A DNA stretch of 64,000 bases from Streptomyces hiroshimensis (GCF_014650335.1 NZ_BMUT01000001.1:301037-365036); one strand, 5' to 3'; shown: positions 28,027 to 36,027, numbered from the stretch's first letter. Notes: a model not told the origin generated them from the sequence alone. Program-made: numbers and translations.

Positions 28027-29268
28027 GTGACCTCGGGCGGGCTGGAGCTGCCCCCTGGAGACGGAAGTCCCGGGGGTGACGGCTCGGCCGACACACCTCC
28101 CGGCGCCGTGTCCTTGGCACGCCCCGTGGAGATCGGCGCCGCACTGGACTGGGACGCCGACGCGTGGGGCGAGGTGCGCACCCGCGCGCGGCGGGCCGGC
28201 CGGGCGTACATCTGGCTCAACCTCGTGGAGCAGCGGCTGCGCGCCGTCGTCGCCGCCGTGCTGCGGCCCGTCTACGAGCCGGTGCACGGCGAGGACGAGT
28301 GGGTCGTCGCCGCGGCAGGGCCTGCCGGGCAGGAGTGGGTGCAGCGGGCCGTGGCGGTGCGCGAGGTCAGCCGCCGCAAGGGCTATCTGCTGGACCCTGC
28401 CGACGACAACGTCCTCAGCTTCCTCACCCTGCCCCAGCTGCGCGAGCTCCTCGTCCAGCACTGGCCCTGCTTCGAGCCGTACCTCGACGACCGGCGCGAG
28501 CTGGAACTGGCACTGGACGAGCTGGAGGTCACGCGCAACGTCGTCTCCCGCAACCGCGCCCTGTCCGAGACCGTCCTCGCCCAGGCCGAGCGGGCCGCGG
28601 GCCGCCTGCTGACGATCCTCGGCGGCGGCAGCGGCACCGGGGCGTCCTCCGCCGACCGGCTGCCCGTCGACGCCGTCGAGGACATCGTGGGCGACCGCTA
28701 CGCCGACGTCGTGGGCGTCCACCCCGACCGCGTCCGGCTGCAGCGGCAGCTGCCCGTGGAGGACCTCTTCGGCAGCGCCCGCCGCCTCGACGCCGTCGGC
28801 ATAGGCCTGAACCTGCTGGTCCAGAACTACTCGGGGCGCCGGCTGGTCCGGCTCGCCGAGGCCGGCTGCCGGGCCCGCCTGCTCTTCCTCAACCCCGCCA
28901 GCAGCGCCGTGCGGCGCCGTGAGCGGGAGCTGGGCATCAAGAAGGGCGAGATGAGCCGGTCCGTCGAGATGAACATCATGCACATGCGGCGCGTGCGCGA
29001 CCGGCTGCGCGACCCCGCCGCCTTCGAGATCCGCGTCTTCGACGAGACCCCGCGCTTCACCGCCTACCTCGTCAACGGCGACGGCTCGGACGGGCTGGCC
29101 GTCGTCCAGTCCTACCTGCGCAAGGCCCGCGGCATGGAGGCCCCCGTGCTGGTGCTGCGCGGCGGCGGCACCGTCGTCCGCGACGGGCGCGAACCCGAGC
29201 ACGGGCTCTTCGAGACCTACCGCGAGGAGTTCGAGAGCGTGTGGGCGGACTCGCGCCCGGTCTCGTGA
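28027..29268 (+). CDS. SAV2148-family HEPN and PLD-like domain protein
   Basis: 413 residues from the GTG at 28027. An acidic, Gly-rich leader is followed by a helical Swt1-HEPN-like domain (about 45-185) and a C-terminal domain (about 255-400) that resembles the phospholipase D-like effector domain found in some streptomycete regulators (NYSGRRLVRLAEAGCRARLLFLNPASSAVRRRE ... EIRVFDETPRFTAYLVNG). HEPN RNases use an Rx4-6H motif, typically RNxxAH. Here the matching stretch is RNVVSRN (170-176), with Arg in place of His, so nuclease activity is doubtful. I recall this family being named after S. avermitilis SAV2148. The exonuclease gene follows by 139 bp. Function is unknown. Confidence 0.8.
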   Translation: MTSGGLELPPGDGSPGGDGSADTPPGAVSLARPVEIGAALDWDADAWGEVRTRARRAGRAYIWLNLVEQRLRAVVAAVLRPVYEPVHGEDEWVVAAAGPAGQEWVQRAVAVREVSRRKGYLLDPADDNVLSFLTLPQLRELLVQHWPCFEPYLDDRRELELALDELEVTRNVVSRNRALSETVLAQAERAAGRLLTILGGGSGTGASSADRLPVDAVEDIVGDRYADVVGVHPDRVRLQRQLPVEDLFGSARRLDAVGIGLNLLVQNYSGRRLVRLAEAGCRARLLFLNPASSAVRRRERELGIKKGEMSRSVEMNIMHMRRVRDRLRDPAAFEIRVFDETPRFTAYLVNGDGSDGLAVVQSYLRKARGMEAPVLVLRGGGTVVRDGREPEHGLFETYREEFESVWADSRPVS

Positions 29269-29407
29269 GCGCCTCCTGCGCCGCCGACTGCGACTCCGCC
29301 CGCGACGCCTCCCCCTACGGCGTTCCCGCAGGCCGGGGCGGGGCGCTGTCAGTGGGGCGTGCGACGCTGGGGACCAGTCGGGGGAAGCACCACGAAGGGG
29401 GACCGCG

Positions 29408-30130
29408 ATGGGGTGGCATCAGGAGCTGCTGATCGGCTTCGACCTGGAGACCACGGGCACGGATCCGGCCGAGGCGAGGATCGTCACGGCGGCCGTCGTC
29501 GAGACCAAGGGCGGGGAGCCCGTCGGGCGCCGGGAGTGGCTGGCCGATCCCGGCATCCCCATCCCGGACGAGGCCGCGGCCATCCACGGCATCACCAGCG
29601 AGCGCGCGGCCCTCGGCAGGCCCGCCCGCGAGGTGGCCGACGAGATAGCGGAGATCCTCGTCGCGCACTGGTCGGCGGGCGCCGCCGTCGTCGCCTACAA
29701 CGCCGCCTTCGACCTCACCATCCTCGCGGCGGAGCTCCGGCGGCACGGCCTGCCCTCCCTCGCGGAGCGGCTGACGGCCGCGGGCGGCGCGGCCGCCGGC
29801 GGGGAGGGCACCGGCCCGGTCGTGGACCCGCTCACCATGGACCGCGCCCTCGACCGCTACCGCAAGGGCAAGCGGAACCTGGAGACCGTCTGCCGGGTCT
29901 ACGGCGTGACTCTGGAGGACGCCCACGAAGCCGGCGCGGACGCCCTCGCGGCCGTCCGGGTGGCGTGCGCCCTCGCCGAGCACTATCCGCAGGTGGCCGA
30001 AGTCGCCCCCTGGGATCTCCACCGGGACCAGGAGCGGTGGTACGCGGACTGGGCGAGGGGGTACGAGGGCTGGCTCCGCCGCCAGGGGGACGCCACGGCA
30101 CGCGTGGACGGCCGCTGGCCCCTGCGCTGA
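29408..30130 (+). CDS. DnaQ-like DEDDh 3'-5' exonuclease
   Basis: A 240-residue single-domain exonuclease of the DnaQ superfamily. All four acidic metal ligands and the catalytic His are visible: Exo I IGFDLETTG (Asp, Glu), Exo II VAYNAAFDLTIL (Asp) and Exo III HEAGADALAAV (His, Asp). The length fits stand-alone exonucleases rather than a polymerase subunit. A C-terminal extension (DLHRDQERWYADWARGYEGWLRRQGD) is Trp-rich and shared by actinobacterial homologues as I recall. Its role could be RNA or DNA 3'-end trimming. It lies on the same strand as the HEPN/PLD-like gene. Confidence 0.9.
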   Translation: MGWHQELLIGFDLETTGTDPAEARIVTAAVVETKGGEPVGRREWLADPGIPIPDEAAAIHGITSERAALGRPAREVADEIAEILVAHWSAGAAVVAYNAAFDLTILAAELRRHGLPSLAERLTAAGGAAAGGEGTGPVVDPLTMDRALDRYRKGKRNLETVCRVYGVTLEDAHEAGADALAAVRVACALAEHYPQVAEVAPWDLHRDQERWYADWARGYEGWLRRQGDATARVDGRWPLR

Positions 30131-30213
30131 CCGGGGCGCGGCGGGTGCCGGTGCCGGTGCACGTACCGGATCCGGTGGCTTCGTATGCCGCCGGACCCTC
30201 GCCGCGGTGGCTT

Positions 30214-30370
30214 CCCGCCGTTGCGGCGGGAGGATTTGCCGGCTGACCGCACTGACCGCACTGACCGCACTGACCGCACTGACCGCACTGGGTCGCGCCC
30301 CGTAAGGGGCGCGGGGCTGTGTCGATTTGCGGCTCCGCCGCGTGGGCGCGACCAGCCACGCACGGCCCGC
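30214..30370. repeat. Streptomycete intergenic repeat cluster with two hairpins and a 9-bp tandem array
   Basis: Three elements follow each other downstream of the exonuclease gene. A perfect hairpin CCCGCCG-TTG-CGGCGGG lies at 30214-30230. A tandem array of five 9-bp CTGACCGCA units runs over 30243-30290. A perfect stem CGCGCCCC-GTAA-GGGGCGCG lies at 30294-30313. A GGGCTGTGTCGATTTGCGG...CGACCAGCCACG tract follows, which I recognise as a dispersed element common between streptomycete genes. Together they probably terminate the exonuclease and phosphotransferase transcripts, which converge here. Confidence 0.7.
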
Positions 30371-30416
30371 AGACGGCGGACTGCCCGTCCGGCAGGAGCC
30401 CTGAGGGCTGCCGCCC

Positions 30417-31304
30417 TCAGAACGGATACCACCGCACCGTCGCGTCACCCTCCCGCAGCGACGCCACCCGGCGAGCGAACTCCGCGCGGGCGGCGCCGTT
30501 GGCGGGAGCGTGCTGGGCCACCCACGCGCAGCTCGCCGTCTCGCGCGCTCCGCGCAGGACCGCGCAGCCCGCCCACTCCCGGACGTCCCAGCCGTACGTC
30601 TGCACGAAGGCGTCGTAGGCGTCGGCCGGCAGGCCGTAGCGGTCCTTGCTGAGGGCGAGGACGACGAGGTCGTGCTCGCGCAGGTCGCCCGCGAAGGTCT
30701 CCAGGTCCACCAGGACCGGCCCGTCCGGGCCGATGTGCACATTGCGGGGGAGCGCGTCCCCGTGGATCGGGCCCGGCGGAAGGTGCGGGACCAGCGCCGC
30801 GGCCTGTGCCGCGAAGCCGTCCCGCCGCTCGCGCAGATAGGCCGCGTCCGCGGGGTCGATCGCGTCCCCGGCCAGCCGCAGCCACCGCTCGACGCCACCG
30901 AGCAGTTCGCGCCGCGGCAGGGCGAAGTCCGGGGCGGGCAGGGCGTGGATGGTGCGCAGCAGCCCGGCGAGGTCGGCGGTGCCTGCCGGGCGGACTGCCT
31001 CGGGCAGCCGGTGCCAGAGCGTCACGGGGTGCCCTTCGGCCGTCCGCGGTGCGGGCTCGGCGGCGCGCACGGCCGGGACGCCCTGCTCCGCCAGCCAGGC
31101 GGCGACCCGCAGTTCATGGCGCGCCCGCTCCAGCAGCGCCGCGGCGCGGCCCACCTTGACGACGAGCCCGCCGGCGGCGAAGACCGCGTTCTCGCCGAGC
31201 GCGAGCAGTGACGCGTCGGCCACCGGCGCCTCCGGCACCGCCGCGGCGAGGAGCTCCCGCGCCCGCCGCTCCGTGAATGCCGTGCCCTCCACCGCGTCCG
31301 TCAC
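30417..31304 (-). CDS. Aminoglycoside phosphotransferase-family kinase
   Basis: A 295-residue APH/choline-kinase fold protein. The ATP-side Lys lies in GGLVVKVG, the catalytic loop is PIHGDALPRNVHIG (HGDxxxxN) and the metal Asp follows in VLVDLETF. The family phosphorylates small hydroxyl substrates, including aminoglycosides, homoserine and sugars, so the name does not imply drug resistance. The extended start MTDAVEGTAFTERRARELL is plausible. It is divergent from the subtilase gene across a 394-bp region carrying a 16-bp palindrome at 31404-31419. The substrate is unknown. Confidence 0.85.
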   Translation of the reverse strand: MTDAVEGTAFTERRARELLAAAVPEAPVADASLLALGENAVFAAGGLVVKVGRAAALLERARHELRVAAWLAEQGVPAVRAAEPAPRTAEGHPVTLWHRLPEAVRPAGTADLAGLLRTIHALPAPDFALPRRELLGGVERWLRLAGDAIDPADAAYLRERRDGFAAQAAALVPHLPPGPIHGDALPRNVHIGPDGPVLVDLETFAGDLREHDLVVLALSKDRYGLPADAYDAFVQTYGWDVREWAGCAVLRGARETASCAWVAQHAPANGAARAEFARRVASLREGDATVRWYPF

Positions 31305-31403
31305 TGCGCCCGTACCTCCCGTACCTGCGGCGATCGCCGCGTTTTCGTCATCCGACCCGTCACGCTACCCGCCCGGCCACGGATGGCCGGAAAGCGAGCA
31401 CTG

Positions 31404-31419
31404 GACGATACGTATCGTC
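31404..31419. promoter_or_regulatory. Perfect 16-bp palindrome, TetR-type operator candidate
   Basis: GACGATACGTATCGTC is a perfect 16-bp palindrome. The core GATACGTATC is typical of operators bound by streptomycete TetR-family repressors. It lies 100 bp upstream of the phosphotransferase start and 280 bp upstream of the subtilase start. No TetR gene is adjacent. Confidence 0.6.
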
Positions 31420-31610
31420 TTATCGACCCTCCGGCCGGACCCTCCGCCGTAAGTCTCATCGGCGCCTGCCCTGCGCTCAATTGATGCTCCGTCAGTGCCC
31501 AAATTGCCTTCCTTCAAAGGGGTTTGGCATTACGCAACGACGTTGCCTATGTCACAAAACCTCGTGGGGGTTGAACTGCCCGCGTCAAATCCGACAGGGT
31601 TTCGAAGCAC

Positions 31611-31639
31611 CCCGGAGTGGCCCCTTCCGTCACTCCGGG
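31611..31639 (+). promoter_or_regulatory. Stem-loop in the subtilase upstream region
   Basis: CCCGGAGTG (31611-31619) pairs perfectly with CACTCCGGG (31631-31639), an 11-nt loop, 60 bp before the subtilase start. A second short inverted repeat, GCAACG-A-CGTTGC, lies at 31534-31546. They could be an RNA leader stem and an operator, respectively. The surrounding 150 bp is unusually AT-rich, as expected for a promoter. Confidence 0.45.
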
Positions 31640-31698
31640 CGTGTAGTGACACATGCTCAATTCCCCCCACACCAACCGCACGAGGAGGAAACCTCGTC

Positions 31699-32928
31699 AT
31701 GGCAGCACACAAGCGCACCGGCCGGCGACGGACCGTCCTGGCGATATCCGCCGCAGCCGCCGTCACCGCCGGAGCCACCTTCATGGCTCTGCCGGCCGGC
31801 GCCGCTCCCGCCCCCGAAGGGACCGTCTACGGCGCCGGCGCCAAGGGCGCGATCGAGGGCAGCTACATCGTCATGCTGAAGGACGGCAAGAGCGCCGCGG
31901 GTGCGAAGTCCGTGTCCGCTCAGGGCGGCGACCTCGCCCAGAAGTACGGCGGCAAGCTCGGCCGTACCTACGACTCGGCGATCCACGGCTTCTCCGCCAG
32001 CGGCCTGGACGAGACGGAGGCCAAGCGCCTCGCGGCCGACCCCGCCGTCGCCAAGGTCGTCCAGAACCACCGCTTCAAGGCCACCGGCACCCAGGAGGCC
32101 CCGCCCTCCTGGGGTCTGGACCGCATCGACCAGACCGAGACCAAGGGCGACGGCAAGTACGCCTACCCCGACAGCGCCGGTGAGGGCGTCACCGCGTACG
32201 TCATCGACACCGGTGTCCACATCAGCCACAAGGACTTCGGCGGCCGCGCCTCCTTCGGCTTCAACGCCGTCGACAAGAGCGACAAGGCCGAGGACGACAA
32301 CGGCCACGGCACCCACGTCGCGGGCACCATCGCCGGCACGGCGCACGGCGTCGCCAAGAAGGCCAAGATCGTGGCCGTCAAGGTCCTGGACGGCCAGGGC
32401 TCCGGCTCCACCGAGCAGGTCGTCGCCGGCATCGACTGGGTCACCAAGAACCACAAGGGCCCCTCGGTCGCCAACATGAGCCTCGGCGGCGGCGCGGACG
32501 AGGCGCTCGACGCGGCTGTGCAGAAGGCGATCGCCTCCGGCGTCACCTTCGCCGTCGCGGCGGGCAACGAGTCCACCGACGCGGGCAACAGCTCCCCGGC
32601 CCGGGTGAAGGAGGCCATCACGGTCGCCTCCTCCACCAAGGACGACCAGCAGTCGGAGTTCTCCAACTTCGGCAGCGTGGTCGACCTCTACGCCCCCGGC
32701 TCGGACATCACCTCCGACTGGAACGACAGCGACTCCGGCACCAAGACCATCTCCGGTACGTCGATGGCCACCCCGCACGTGGTGGGCGCCGCCGCCGTCT
32801 ACCTCGGCGCCCACAAGGACGCCACGCCGGAGCAGGTCGCCGGCGCGCTCGTCAAGGGTGCGACGCCCGACAAGATCTCCAACCCGAGCGCGGGCACGCC
32901 CAACAAGCTGCTGAAGGTCACCGAGTAG
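31699..32928 (+). CDS. Secreted S8-family subtilisin-like serine protease
   Basis: 409 residues from the ATG at 31699, which has GAGGAGG upstream; the longer open frame lacks a signal sequence. A twin-Arg-like, basic N-terminus (HKRTGRRRTVLAISAAAAV) and AGA cleavage site are followed by an I9 propeptide/inhibitor domain (GSYIVMLKDGKS ... AKVVQNHRFKA) and a subtilase domain of the proteinase K branch. The triad is D170 (AYVIDTGVH), H203 (NGHGTHVAG) and S355 (GTSMATPHV), with the oxyanion Asn in FAVAAGNES. It should be exported and self-processed as an extracellular protease. The upstream region carries inverted repeats, and a terminator follows at 32948-32983. Confidence 0.95.
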   Translation: MAAHKRTGRRRTVLAISAAAAVTAGATFMALPAGAAPAPEGTVYGAGAKGAIEGSYIVMLKDGKSAAGAKSVSAQGGDLAQKYGGKLGRTYDSAIHGFSASGLDETEAKRLAADPAVAKVVQNHRFKATGTQEAPPSWGLDRIDQTETKGDGKYAYPDSAGEGVTAYVIDTGVHISHKDFGGRASFGFNAVDKSDKAEDDNGHGTHVAGTIAGTAHGVAKKAKIVAVKVLDGQGSGSTEQVVAGIDWVTKNHKGPSVANMSLGGGADEALDAAVQKAIASGVTFAVAAGNESTDAGNSSPARVKEAITVASSTKDDQQSEFSNFGSVVDLYAPGSDITSDWNDSDSGTKTISGTSMATPHVVGAAAVYLGAHKDATPEQVAGALVKGATPDKISNPSAGTPNKLLKVTE

Positions 32929-32947
32929 CAGCCCCAGCTCATCGGCC

Positions 32948-32983
32948 GGCCGCCGCTCCCCACCCCCACGGGAAGCGGCGGCC
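32948..32983 (+). terminator. Terminator hairpin after the subtilase gene
   Basis: GGCCGCCGCT (32948-32957) pairs perfectly with AGCGGCGGCC (32974-32983), a 10-bp stem. A CCC/GGG pair can extend it inside the loop. It begins 20 bp after the stop codon. Confidence 0.75.
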
Positions 32984-33109
32984 GTGGTCGTTCCCGGCGC
33001 CCGATGCCCAGCGCCCGGGCAGGATCCCCCGGAAATCTCCCCTGGTTAAGCTCCCGTCATCACACGAGCCTCGATCACCCCACGAGCCTCAAGAAGACAG
33101 GAGTCCAGC

Positions 33110-33811
33110 GTGACGGCGGCGATACTCGGATTCACCCTCTTCTCCCTCCTGGTGGCCATGGCGCCGGGCCCGGACACCCTCCTGGTCCTGCGCAACTGCC
33201 TGCGCGGCGGCCGCCGTACGGGCAGCGCCACCGCCCTCGGCGCGGCGGTCGGCTCGCTCGCCTGGGGCGTGGCCGCGGCGTTCGGCCTCGCGGCGGCGCT
33301 GCAGCGCTGGGACGCGGCCTTCACCGTCGTCCGGCTCGCGGGCGCCGCGTACCTCGTCTTCCTCGGTGTCCAGGCCCTGTGGGCCCACCGCCCGCGCCGC
33401 GGAGGCGCGTTCGGCACTTCTGGTGAGACCGGCGCGACCGGAACCCCTGGTGCGTCCGGTGTGGCCGGGACCGCCGCCCTGCAGGAGCAGCCCGGGGCCG
33501 CCCCCGCGCCGCGTGCGGCCGAGGCGTTCCGCCAGGGCCTGCTGAGCTGCCTGCTCAACCCCAAGGTCGGCGTCTTCTTCGTCGCCGTCGTTCCCCAGTT
33601 CCTGCCCGAGGGGAGCTCGCCGTTCGGGGTGACCCTGCTCTTCGGCGTGATCGACGCGGCCGTGGCCGCGGTGTGGATGCTGCTCGTCGCGGTCTGCGCC
33701 GCACGCATGATCACCTGGCTGCGCCGCCCCCGCGTCAGCCGCAACCTCGAACGCGCCACGGGCGGCGTCCTGGTGGCCCTGGGGATCGGCACGGCGGCCG
33801 AGGCCGCCTGA
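33110..33811 (+). CDS. LysE/RhtB-family amino-acid exporter
   Basis: A 233-residue inner-membrane protein with the LysE signature AMAPGPDTLLVLRNCLRGGRRTG after the first helix and about six membrane segments. Between helices 3 and 4 lies an unusually long Gly/Thr/Ala-rich loop (about residues 99-138, GETGATGTPGASG) compared with family members. FRQGLLSCLLNPKVGVFFVAVVPQFLP is the conserved second half. The family exports amino acids or small metabolites driven by proton exchange; the substrate is unknown. The start at 33110 follows CAGGAG. It is convergent with the NmrA-type gene, only 7 bp apart. Confidence 0.9.
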   Translation: MTAAILGFTLFSLLVAMAPGPDTLLVLRNCLRGGRRTGSATALGAAVGSLAWGVAAAFGLAAALQRWDAAFTVVRLAGAAYLVFLGVQALWAHRPRRGGAFGTSGETGATGTPGASGVAGTAALQEQPGAAPAPRAAEAFRQGLLSCLLNPKVGVFFVAVVPQFLPEGSSPFGVTLLFGVIDAAVAAVWMLLVAVCAARMITWLRRPRVSRNLERATGGVLVALGIGTAAEAA

Positions 33812-33818
33812 GAACACG

Positions 33819-34658
33819 TCAGGCGCGGAAGTCCGCGGCGTGATCCTCCACCCACGTCGCGAACGTACGGGCCGGGCGGCCCGTCAGCTCCTCCACGCCT
33901 CCCGCGAGTGCGACGGGCTTGCCTTCGGACGACTTCCAGAAGGAGAGCAGCGCGTCGGCGAAGTGCCCGGGCAGGTAGGGGCCCGCAGCTTCCTTCCAGG
34001 TCTCGGGGGAGACGCGGTTGACGGTCACGGTCACGCCCGTGATGCGCGAGATCTGCTCGGCCTGGTCGAGGAAGGACAGGGCCTCCGGGCCGCTGAGGGT
34101 GTACGCGCCGCCCTGCCGCGCGGGGTCGGTGAGGACGGTGAACGCGGCCTCGGCCAGGTCCTGTTCGTGGATGGGGTCGGAGTACGCGCCGGGGTAGGGC
34201 AGGTCCACGGTGCCGGTGGCCTTGATGGCGCGGGACCAGCCCAGCGCGTTGGTGGCGAAGGCGCCCGGCCGCAGGAACGTCGCGGTGACCGGCCCGGCGG
34301 CCAGGGCCTGCTCGGCCTCCCAGTGCGGGCGGGCGACCGGGTGCGTGGCGGGGTCGGGGTAGTGCACGGAGCTGGAGGAGAGCAGCACGATGTGCCGGAC
34401 GCCGGCCTTCGCGGCGGCCTCGGCGAAGGCGGCGGTGTGCGAGCCCTCCGCGTACAGGAACACGGAGGTGACGCCGTCGAGCGCCGCGGGGAAGGTCTCC
34501 GGCTCGTCGAGCGCGAGACGCAGCGAGGGGACGCCGTCCGGCAGTGCGAGCTCGCCGGGGGCGTTGGAGGCGGCCCGGACGGCGTGGCCGCGGGTGTGCA
34601 GGAGGTCGATGAGTGCGCGGCCGACGCGGCCGCGGCTGCCGGTGACGAGGGTGGTCAT
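33819..34658 (-). CDS. NmrA/SDR-type NAD(P)-binding protein
   Basis: A 279-residue atypical short-chain dehydrogenase. The N-terminal dinucleotide loop is TTLVTGSRGRVGRALIDLL, followed by a HIVLLSSSSVHYPDP strand and an NmrA-like substrate domain (AFATNALGWSRAI, PIHEQDLAEAAFTVL). Such proteins act as NAD(P)H:quinone oxidoreductases or redox sensors; there is no classical YxxxK. I set the start at the ATG at 34658, where the Rossmann fold begins, because the upstream frame runs through the operator region. It is divergent from a MarR gene across twin palindromes, so it is probably repressed by that regulator. Confidence 0.87.
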   Translation of the reverse strand: MTTLVTGSRGRVGRALIDLLHTRGHAVRAASNAPGELALPDGVPSLRLALDEPETFPAALDGVTSVFLYAEGSHTAAFAEAAAKAGVRHIVLLSSSSVHYPDPATHPVARPHWEAEQALAAGPVTATFLRPGAFATNALGWSRAIKATGTVDLPYPGAYSDPIHEQDLAEAAFTVLTDPARQGGAYTLSGPEALSFLDQAEQISRITGVTVTVNRVSPETWKEAAGPYLPGHFADALLSFWKSSEGKPVALAGGVEELTGRPARTFATWVEDHAADFRA

Positions 34659-34741
34659 GTTCTGGGGTGCCCTTCCGGGGAACGCAGGCGGTGCAGGGAA
34701 TGCACGGCGTGCGAGGAGTACGTAAAATGCTCGCGAGACGC

Positions 34742-34789
34742 ACATTGCGTCGCGCAATCATTGTGGCGAGCAGACATTGCGTCGCGCAA
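34742..34789. promoter_or_regulatory. Twin palindromic operator of the MarR/NmrA divergon
   Basis: The 16-bp sequence ACATTGCGTCGCGCAA occurs twice, at 34742-34757 and 34774-34789. Each contains the perfect palindrome TTGCG-TCG-CGCAA (13 bp). The copies are 32 bp apart, about three helical turns. They sit between the divergent starts at 34658 and 34817, exactly where a MarR dimer pair would control both genes. Confidence 0.82.
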
Positions 34790-34816
34790 GTATTTTTCGG
34801 AGAGCGGAGCGGACCG

Positions 34817-35320
34817 GTGCCCGAGCGTGCGGAGCTGGTGGAGCGGATCAGGGAAGAGAGCCGCCGGCACTACGCGGCCTGGACGCTGTTCAACCAGGCC
34901 ATGGCCGACCATCTCGGCCTCCACCCCACCGACCTGCAGTGCCTCAGCCTGCTGGCCATGGAGCGCGAGCCGCTGAGCACCGGCGAGGTCGCCCGGCTCG
35001 CGGGCCTGACCCCCGGCTCGGCCACCCGCCTCGTGGACCGCCTGGAGAAGGCCGGCCTCGTGGAGCGCCGCGCCGACCCCGGTGACCGCCGCCGCGCCCT
35101 GGTGGCCCTGGCCCCCGCGGCGCAGACCCGTATCAGCGCGGCCTGGGACGTGCCGGGCGGCGCCTTCCGGGCGCTCCTCGACGGCTACGGGGACGAGGAG
35201 CTCGCCGTCATCGGCGACTACCTGCACAAGGGCTCGGAGGTCGGCCGTACTCAGGCCGAACGCCTGCGGGCGGCCGGCCGGGCCGGGGAGAGCACGCCTC
35301 CCGCCGCCGCCTCCTCGTAG
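34817..35320 (+). CDS. MarR-family transcriptional regulator
   Basis: 167 residues from the GTG at 34817. The winged helix is complete (LQCLSLLAMEREPLSTGEVARLAGLTPGSATRLVDRLEKAGLVERRADPGDRRRALVALAP), with the wing motif DPGDRRRALV typical of MarR. Flanking helices serve dimerisation. It is divergent from the NmrA-type gene and surely binds the twin TTGCG-TCG-CGCAA sites between them, by the standard MarR arrangement; ligand binding would relieve repression. Its last 70 bp overlap the 3' end of the convergent chelatase gene (35251-35320), an unusual tail-to-tail overlap. Confidence 0.9.
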   Translation: MPERAELVERIREESRRHYAAWTLFNQAMADHLGLHPTDLQCLSLLAMEREPLSTGEVARLAGLTPGSATRLVDRLEKAGLVERRADPGDRRRALVALAPAAQTRISAAWDVPGGAFRALLDGYGDEELAVIGDYLHKGSEVGRTQAERLRAAGRAGESTPPAAASS

Positions 35321-36027
35321 CGCCGCACCACCAGGGCCGCCACCTCCGGCGCCGGCCCCAGCACGTCCGCCAGGACGTCCGCGCCGCCTTCCGCCGCCCC
35401 CTGCGCGATGCGGTCCGGCAGCCGGCCGGGCGCGAGGACGTACGGGGCGACCGCCACCCGGCGGGCCCCCTCGGCGCGCAGGGCGCGCACGGCGTCCGCC
35501 ACGTGCGGCGGGGAGGCGGAGGCGAACGCGGGCCGCACGGCGCACCAGCCGGTACGCCGCCACTCCCGCGCGATGTCTGCGATCACCGCGTTCGCCTCCG
35601 GGTCGGAGGAGCCCGCCGAGGCCAGGACGACCCCGGTCGGGCGCCGGTCGCCGAGCGGCAGACCGGCCTCGTGCAGCCGCCGCTCCAGGGCGGCCGTCAG
35701 CAGGGGAGAGGGCCCCAGCACCTGAGCCCGCGTCACCCGCAGGCCCGGCAGCCCCGCCGTCGCCGCCCGCAGCACGGCCGGGATGTCGGCCTTGGCGTGG
35801 AAGGCACGGGTCAGCAGCAGGGGTACGGCGACGACGTCGCGCACCCCCTCCGCCGCCAGCCGCTCCAGCACCCGCGGCACGCTCGGCACGCTGAAGTCGA
35901 GGAAGCCCACCTCGACCCGGAGCCCGGGCCGCGTCGCGGCCACCCGCGCGCGCAGCTCCAGCACGGTGGCCGCATGGCGCGGGTCGCGGCTGCCGTGGGC
36001 GACGAGGAGCAGGGGCGGCGCGGTCAT
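35251..36027 (-). CDS. CbiX/SirB-type sirohydrochlorin chelatase
   Basis: A 258-residue class II chelatase made of two similar halves. Half one has PLLLVAHGSRDPRH with the metal-binding His and VVAVPLLLTRAFHAKADIP; half two has GVVLASAGSSDPEAN and RVAVAPYVLAPGRLPDRI. The family inserts Fe2+ or Co2+ into sirohydrochlorin. Being the last gene of a sulfite-reductase operon, it most likely makes siroheme for SirA. Its ATG overlaps the permease stop by 4 bp (36024-36027), so it is translationally coupled. The 3' end runs 70 bp into the convergent MarR gene. Confidence 0.86.
   Translation of the reverse strand: MTAPPLLLVAHGSRDPRHAATVLELRARVAATRPGLRVEVGFLDFSVPSVPRVLERLAAEGVRDVVAVPLLLTRAFHAKADIPAVLRAATAGLPGLRVTRAQVLGPSPLLTAALERRLHEAGLPLGDRRPTGVVLASAGSSDPEANAVIADIAREWRRTGWCAVRPAFASASPPHVADAVRALRAEGARRVAVAPYVLAPGRLPDRIAQGAAEGGADVLADVLGPAPEVAALVVRRYEEAAAGGVLSPARPAARRRSA

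Noticed and set aside
27557..28144. N-terminal extension of the glgX frame by 196 codons
   Set aside because: The extension is Arg/Pro-rich, overlaps the divergent HEPN gene, and GlgX family proteins begin at MQVWPGQAYPLG.
28027..30130. HEPN/PLD-like and exonuclease genes as a classical defence island
   Set aside because: No toxin-antitoxin partner, restriction, CRISPR or integrase genes are nearby, the surroundings look like conserved core genome, and the HEPN His is missing.
30417..31304. Phosphotransferase as an aminoglycoside resistance gene
   Set aside because: The APH fold is shared by many metabolic kinases, and neither motifs nor neighbours indicate drug resistance.
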